Shown here piece after piece: positions 6,999-9,174 of a stretch of DNA of 9,174 nucleotides. Position numbers and translations under genes: made by a program. The first letter of the stretch is position 1. Each line of letters starts with the position of its first letter. The notes beneath the pieces are model-generated. The model was not told where the DNA came from. It made no database searches and saw nothing but the letters and a program-made list of their open reading frames with translations. This DNA comes from Candidatus Omnitrophota bacterium. GTDB lineage: Bacteria > Omnitrophota > Gorgyraeia > Tantalellales > Tantalellaceae. The stretch is taken from the NCBI GenBank assembly GCA_028717825.1, contig JAQUNB010000031.1, forward strand, positions 1-9,174. The letters are read 5' to 3'.

Positions 6999-8155
6999 GT
7001 TTCATGCTAAATTTAAAAATGAGAATATTAAAAAAGATAAAAAAAGACCAAAAAGGCGTGGTCTTAGCGATCGTTCTTGGTGTTGTTGCTCTTATGACAA
7101 TGAGCACGCTCTCTTTGTCTGTCATGATACAACAGGATATTCGTCTTATCCAAAGTGTAAAAGAAAAAGAACAGGCTCGATATATGGCCGAAGCAGGGAT
7201 AAACCACGCGTTTGCTCGCATAAAGGATCAAGGGTATCAAGCCCGGTCAAATTTTTCGGATGCGCTTGACACTGGATCATATAATGTTACTTTTTCGACA
7301 GTGGGAGGCAGGAACCTTGTAACGTCGGTCGGAACCTCAGGGAGCGTATCGGATACGGTTTCTGTCGAAATATCGGATAATACACCTTCTGCCTTGGATT
7401 ATTTCTCAGGTGCCGGCAATGATATTATGATAAATTCTTTGGTTGCGAATGCAAGGATCAACGGAAATATTCACGCTAATCACGATGTGAACCTTAAAGC
7501 GGGTTTTTTAGTCTCATGGCTTAGGGTCAATGGGACTGTTTCAGCGACAAATGTTGTTAAAGAGGGAACACGGTATAACCAATCGGACATGTGGGACAGT
7601 CATGTAGTTATTAACGGTCAGGCGAATGACTCGGCCACGGTGTATGAAAATATGCCACGGATAGTGTTCCCAACATTTGATTTCGACGCGTATAAGCAAG
7701 CGGCGATCGATAGCGGATCTTACTATTCTTCAAGCACAAGTTTTTCCGGCCAGACGCTAAACCCCTCAGACGGGATAGTTTATGTCGACGGGACCGCAAC
7801 ATTTACCCGTTCGTGTTCGGTATACGGCGGAATTGTTGCTGACAAAATAGTCGTAGCTGGGACGCTTTCTCAATATAAGTCAGGCACTAGAAATGTGATA
7901 ATATCACGGGTGGGAGATATTCAAGTAGCAGGGAGACTGTATACACAGGAGGCGCTTGTCTTCGCGTCGCAGGATATTGTTTCGATCCAAGTGCTTTCCG
8001 ACCTCGAGATCAACGGTCTAATGTTGGCCCGGCGCAATATAGATATGTGGAACGTTTTGACCAACATCAGTTACGATTATGTTCGAGTTACCCCCGGGGA
8101 TATGACGGATGAAGCGGGGGCAAAGCCCTTCAGGGTTATCAGTTGGAACCGGTAA
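6995..8155 (+). CDS. PilX/GspK-like minor prepilin with beta-helix-like C-terminus
   Basis: This is a 386-residue prepilin-like protein. The basic leader ends KKDQKG (G21), then VVLAIVLGVVALMTMSTLSLSV forms the membrane helix. The +5 position is isoleucine (I26), not glutamate, a feature shared with GspK/PilX-type tip subunits. KEKEQARYMAEAGINHAFARI (56-76) is the typical post-helix segment of this class. From about 130 onward the sequence is a series of short strands with Ile/Val-Asn-Gly turns (ARINGNIHANHDVNLKAG, LRVNGTVSA, VYVDGTATF, IQVAGRLYT, LEINGLMLA), suggesting a right-handed beta-helix or solenoid. It ends VISWNR, an aromatic C-terminus I associate with PilX-like pilus proteins. The start at 6995 overlaps the previous stop by four bases; later ATGs at 7004 and 7019 would shorten the leader to 18 or 13 residues and cannot be excluded. 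It is the last gene of the pilin set. Confidence 0.78.
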   Translation: MSFMLNLKMRILKKIKKDQKGVVLAIVLGVVALMTMSTLSLSVMIQQDIRLIQSVKEKEQARYMAEAGINHAFARIKDQGYQARSNFSDALDTGSYNVTFSTVGGRNLVTSVGTSGSVSDTVSVEISDNTPSALDYFSGAGNDIMINSLVANARINGNIHANHDVNLKAGFLVSWLRVNGTVSATNVVKEGTRYNQSDMWDSHVVINGQANDSATVYENMPRIVFPTFDFDAYKQAAIDSGSYYSSSTSFSGQTLNPSDGIVYVDGTATFTRSCSVYGGIVADKIVVAGTLSQYKSGTRNVIISRVGDIQVAGRLYTQEALVFASQDIVSIQVLSDLEINGLMLARRNIDMWNVLTNISYDYVRVTPGDMTDEAGAKPFRVISWNR

Positions 8156-8167
8156 ACCGAAAAAATC

Positions 8168-8215
8168 AAATTTTTTTCATAAGTGCTTGACAACAAATTA
8201 TCAATCTGATAATAT
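8168..8215 (+). promoter_or_regulatory. strong sigma70-type promoter with UP-like element for rplU-rpmA-obg
   Basis: A perfect TTGACA (8187-8192) is followed by a 17-base spacer and TAATAT (8210-8215), which matches TATAAT in five of six positions. TG at 8207-8208 plus one base before the -10 makes it an extended -10 as well. Just upstream, AAATTTTTTTCATAAG (8168-8183) fits the A/T-tract layout of an UP element. Transcription should start near 8222. This is the best promoter in the window and explains how the ribosomal genes are expressed independently of the pilin cassette. Confidence 0.88.
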
Positions 8216-8222
8216 TACATGG

Positions 8223-8268
8223 CATTTACGTAGGGGTAAAATACATAACAGTTACCGTAAGTGTTTTT
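8223..8268 (+). promoter_or_regulatory. leader hairpin with U-tract before rplU (attenuator-like)
   Basis: The predicted transcript begins at about 8222 with a hairpin. CATTTAC (8223-8229) pairs with GTAAGTG (8257-8263), including one G-U pair. An inner stem GGTAA (8235-8239) pairs with TTACC (8252-8256) around a 12-base loop, with a five-base bulge on the left side. It is followed at once by TTTTT (8264-8268), then A/T-rich sequence to the ribosome-binding site at 8290-8294. The layout is that of a weak terminator or attenuator in a ribosomal protein leader; autoregulation by L21 is an inference. I do not recognise it as a known leader family. Confidence 0.45.
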
Positions 8269-8301
8269 AAATAAATAACTTATAAAAGCAGGAGTAAAAA
8301 A

Positions 8302-8616
8302 ATGTACGCAATAATTGACCTTCAGGGAACACAAGTTCGTGTGGAAAAAGGCGAGAAGTTTTTAGTGAACCGTATAAAAGCCCTTAAAGACAAAAAGATC
8401 AAAGTTGAAAATGTTCTGTTTGGCAAGAAAGGATCAGCGTATGTTGTCGGCGATCCATATATAAAAGGCGCATATATCGAATGCGATGTGCTCGGTGAGA
8501 CAAGAGGAGAGAAACTTATCGCCTTTAAATATAAGAGAAGAAAAAGTACGCAATCAAAAAAAGGTCACAGACAGGAACTCACGGAACTAAAGGTCAAAGA
8601 TATCCATTTACCGTAA
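8302..8616 (+). CDS. rplU: 50S ribosomal protein L21
   Basis: This is a 104-residue L21, which binds 23S rRNA in the large subunit. Hallmarks are MYAII at the start, KVENVLF (34-40), VVGDPYIKGAYIECDVLGE, FKYKRRKSTQSKKGHRQELTELKV near the C-terminus (the basic KYKRRK...GHRQ signature) and normal length. The usual GGKQ near the N-terminus is replaced by QGTQ (8-11), a modest divergence. The ATG at 8302 follows AGGAG (8290-8294) with seven bases between. It is the first gene of rplU-rpmA-obg and has its own promoter. Confidence 0.97.
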   Translation: MYAIIDLQGTQVRVEKGEKFLVNRIKALKDKKIKVENVLFGKKGSAYVVGDPYIKGAYIECDVLGETRGEKLIAFKYKRRKSTQSKKGHRQELTELKVKDIHLP

Positions 8617-8625
8617 TTAATTCAT

Positions 8626-8662
8626 CTCCGTGTACTTGTTTTGCGTGAGCAAAACAACGGGG
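8626..8662 (+). promoter_or_regulatory. GNRA-capped hairpin between rplU and rpmA
   Basis: TTGTTTTGC (8636-8644), loop GTGA (a GNRA tetraloop), and GCAAAACAA (8649-8657) form a perfect nine-base-pair stem. CTCCG (8626-8630) can extend it by pairing with CGGGG (8658-8662) across a five-base bulge. No U-tract follows, so it is not a terminator. The same CTCC could instead pair with GGAG of the rpmA ribosome-binding site (8672-8675), giving two mutually exclusive folds. It may set the L21:L27 expression ratio or be an RNA-processing site. Confidence 0.6.
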
Positions 8663-8680
8663 GCTCATTGAGGAGTAGAT

Positions 8681-8920
8681 ATGGCACATAAAAAAGGAAA
8701 AGGTTCAGCAGGGAACGGGCGAGATTCTAATGCGCAGCGGCTTGGCGTTAAAAGGTATGGCGGCGAAACCGTTGCTGCCGGCAGTATAATTATCAGACAA
8801 AAAGGAACTCCGTATAAACCGGGCTACAATGTGGGCATAGGCAGGGATAATACCCTTTTTGCCAAATGCGCGGGTAAAGTTTCTTTTTCCAATAATCGTG
8901 TCGTAAGCATAATCCCTTAA
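8681..8920 (+). CDS. rpmA: 50S ribosomal protein L27
   Basis: This is a 79-residue L27, whose N-terminal tail reaches toward the peptidyl-transferase centre. Signatures are [56 protein letters not shown] and a short end [11 protein letters not shown]. The protein starts directly with MAHKKG, so there is no N-terminal extension of the kind removed by the Prp protease in Firmicutes, and no prp gene lies between rplU and rpmA. The ribosome-binding site GAGGAG (8670-8675) is five bases before the ATG. It is a little shorter at the C-terminus than the E. coli protein. Confidence 0.98.
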   Translation: MAHKKGKGSAGNGRDSNAQRLGVKRYGGETVAAGSIIIRQKGTPYKPGYNVGIGRDNTLFAKCAGKVSFSNNRVVSIIP

Positions 8921-8922
8921 AT

Positions 8923-9174
8923 ATGTTGATAGATCAAGCAAAGATCTATGTCTCGGGCGGTCGAGGCGGATGCGGATGCCACAGCTTATTTAAAGATGTG
9001 TATCATCGAAGGGGCGTACCGGACGGCGGCGACGGCGGCGCAGGCGGAGACATCGTAGTAGAAAGCGATACAAACCTTCACACACTTCTTGATTTCAAAT
9101 ACACACAACACTATAGGGCCGAAGACGGAAAGAACGGCGGTTCAAGCAACAAATACGGCAGAAGAGGCAAAGAC
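8923..9174 (+). CDS. obg: GTPase Obg/CgtA, N-terminal part (3' end outside window)
   Basis: An ATG at 8923, two bases after the rpmA stop, opens a frame that runs uninterrupted for 84 codons to the window edge. It begins MLIDQAKIYVSGGRGGCG and continues PDGGDGGAGGDIVVESD, LHTLLDFKYTQHYRAEDG and KNGGSSNKYGRRGKD, which is the glycine-rich Obg fold. Full-length Obg adds a GTPase domain; the protein acts in 50S assembly and stress signalling. The position after rpmA is the usual one. No Shine-Dalgarno sequence is visible, so translational coupling to rpmA is likely. Residues 11-25 (SGGRGGCGCHSLFKD) depart from the common AGDGGNGCVSFRREK pattern. Confidence 0.95.
   Translation, partial: MLIDQAKIYVSGGRGGCGCHSLFKDVYHRRGVPDGGDGGAGGDIVVESDTNLHTLLDFKYTQHYRAEDGKNGGSSNKYGRRGKD

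Noticed and set aside
6964..7269. 101-residue forward open frame spanning the junction of the second and third pilin genes
   Set aside because: Its sequence is rich in Cys, Lys and Arg with no pilin pattern, while the other frame gives a clear prepilin; it is a shadow.
8159..8178. A/T-only hairpin GAAAAAAT/ATTTTTTTC as terminator of the pilin genes
   Set aside because: The stem has almost no GC pairs; the tract is better explained as an UP-like element of the rplU promoter.
9025..9050. GGCGGCGAC-type short tandem repeat
   Set aside because: It encodes the conserved glycine-rich PDGGDGGAGGD segment of Obg, so it is coding, not a separate repeat.
1..9174. CRISPR array, tRNA, rRNA, transposase or defence genes
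   Set aside because: No regularly spaced repeats, cloverleaf, rRNA-like sequence or transposase or nuclease-defence motifs were seen on either strand.

Overview
The window reads almost entirely on the + strand and holds two interleaved sets of genes: a type IV pilus (T4P)-type set and a housekeeping set. In order: the C-terminal end of a PilP-like protein (1-255), a PilQ-family secretin (305-2209), a short DUF2344 protein (2314-2616), ribonuclease E/G (rng, 2642-4189), a long imperfect palindromic intergenic repeat (about 4194-4333), three prepilin-like minor pilins (4381-4824, 4836-6998, 6995-8155), a strong sigma70-type promoter with a structured leader (8168-8301), then rplU (L21), rpmA (L27) and the start of obg/cgtA, which runs off the right edge.

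The organism is a bacterium of moderate GC content. T4P secretin and minor pilins, A/T-rich intergenic palindromes carrying TTTAGGG-like words, and rng linked to rplU-rpmA-obg would fit an uncultured Gram-negative lineage such as Omnitrophota or a relative. This placement is an inference from general impression; no marker was compared with a database. A PilQ-family secretin does require an outer membrane.

How the genes work together: the PilP-like protein would tie the inner-membrane pilus machine to the PilQ outer-membrane channel, and the three minor pilins would form or prime the pilus or pseudopilus tip. PilV-like, PilW-like and PilX/GspK-like proteins encoded in that order are the usual tip-complex arrangement. 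The two larger ones carry big beta-rich C-terminal regions that could be display or adhesion domains. RNase E/G processes and degrades RNA, L21 and L27 are 50S ribosomal proteins, and Obg is the GTPase acting in 50S assembly.

The main point of interest is layout. In many bacteria the order radical SAM - DUF2344 - rng - rplU - rpmA - obg is a compact housekeeping neighbourhood. Here the radical SAM partner is absent from the position just upstream, DUF2344 is only about half its usual length, and a 3.8-kb minor pilin cassette sits exactly between rng and rplU. The cassette is bordered on the left by a palindromic repeat and on the right by a near-consensus promoter that restarts transcription of the ribosomal genes. 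No defence system, CRISPR array, tRNA, rRNA or transposase gene was seen. The intergenic structures (4194-4333, 8223-8268, 8626-8662) are the least explained parts of the window.
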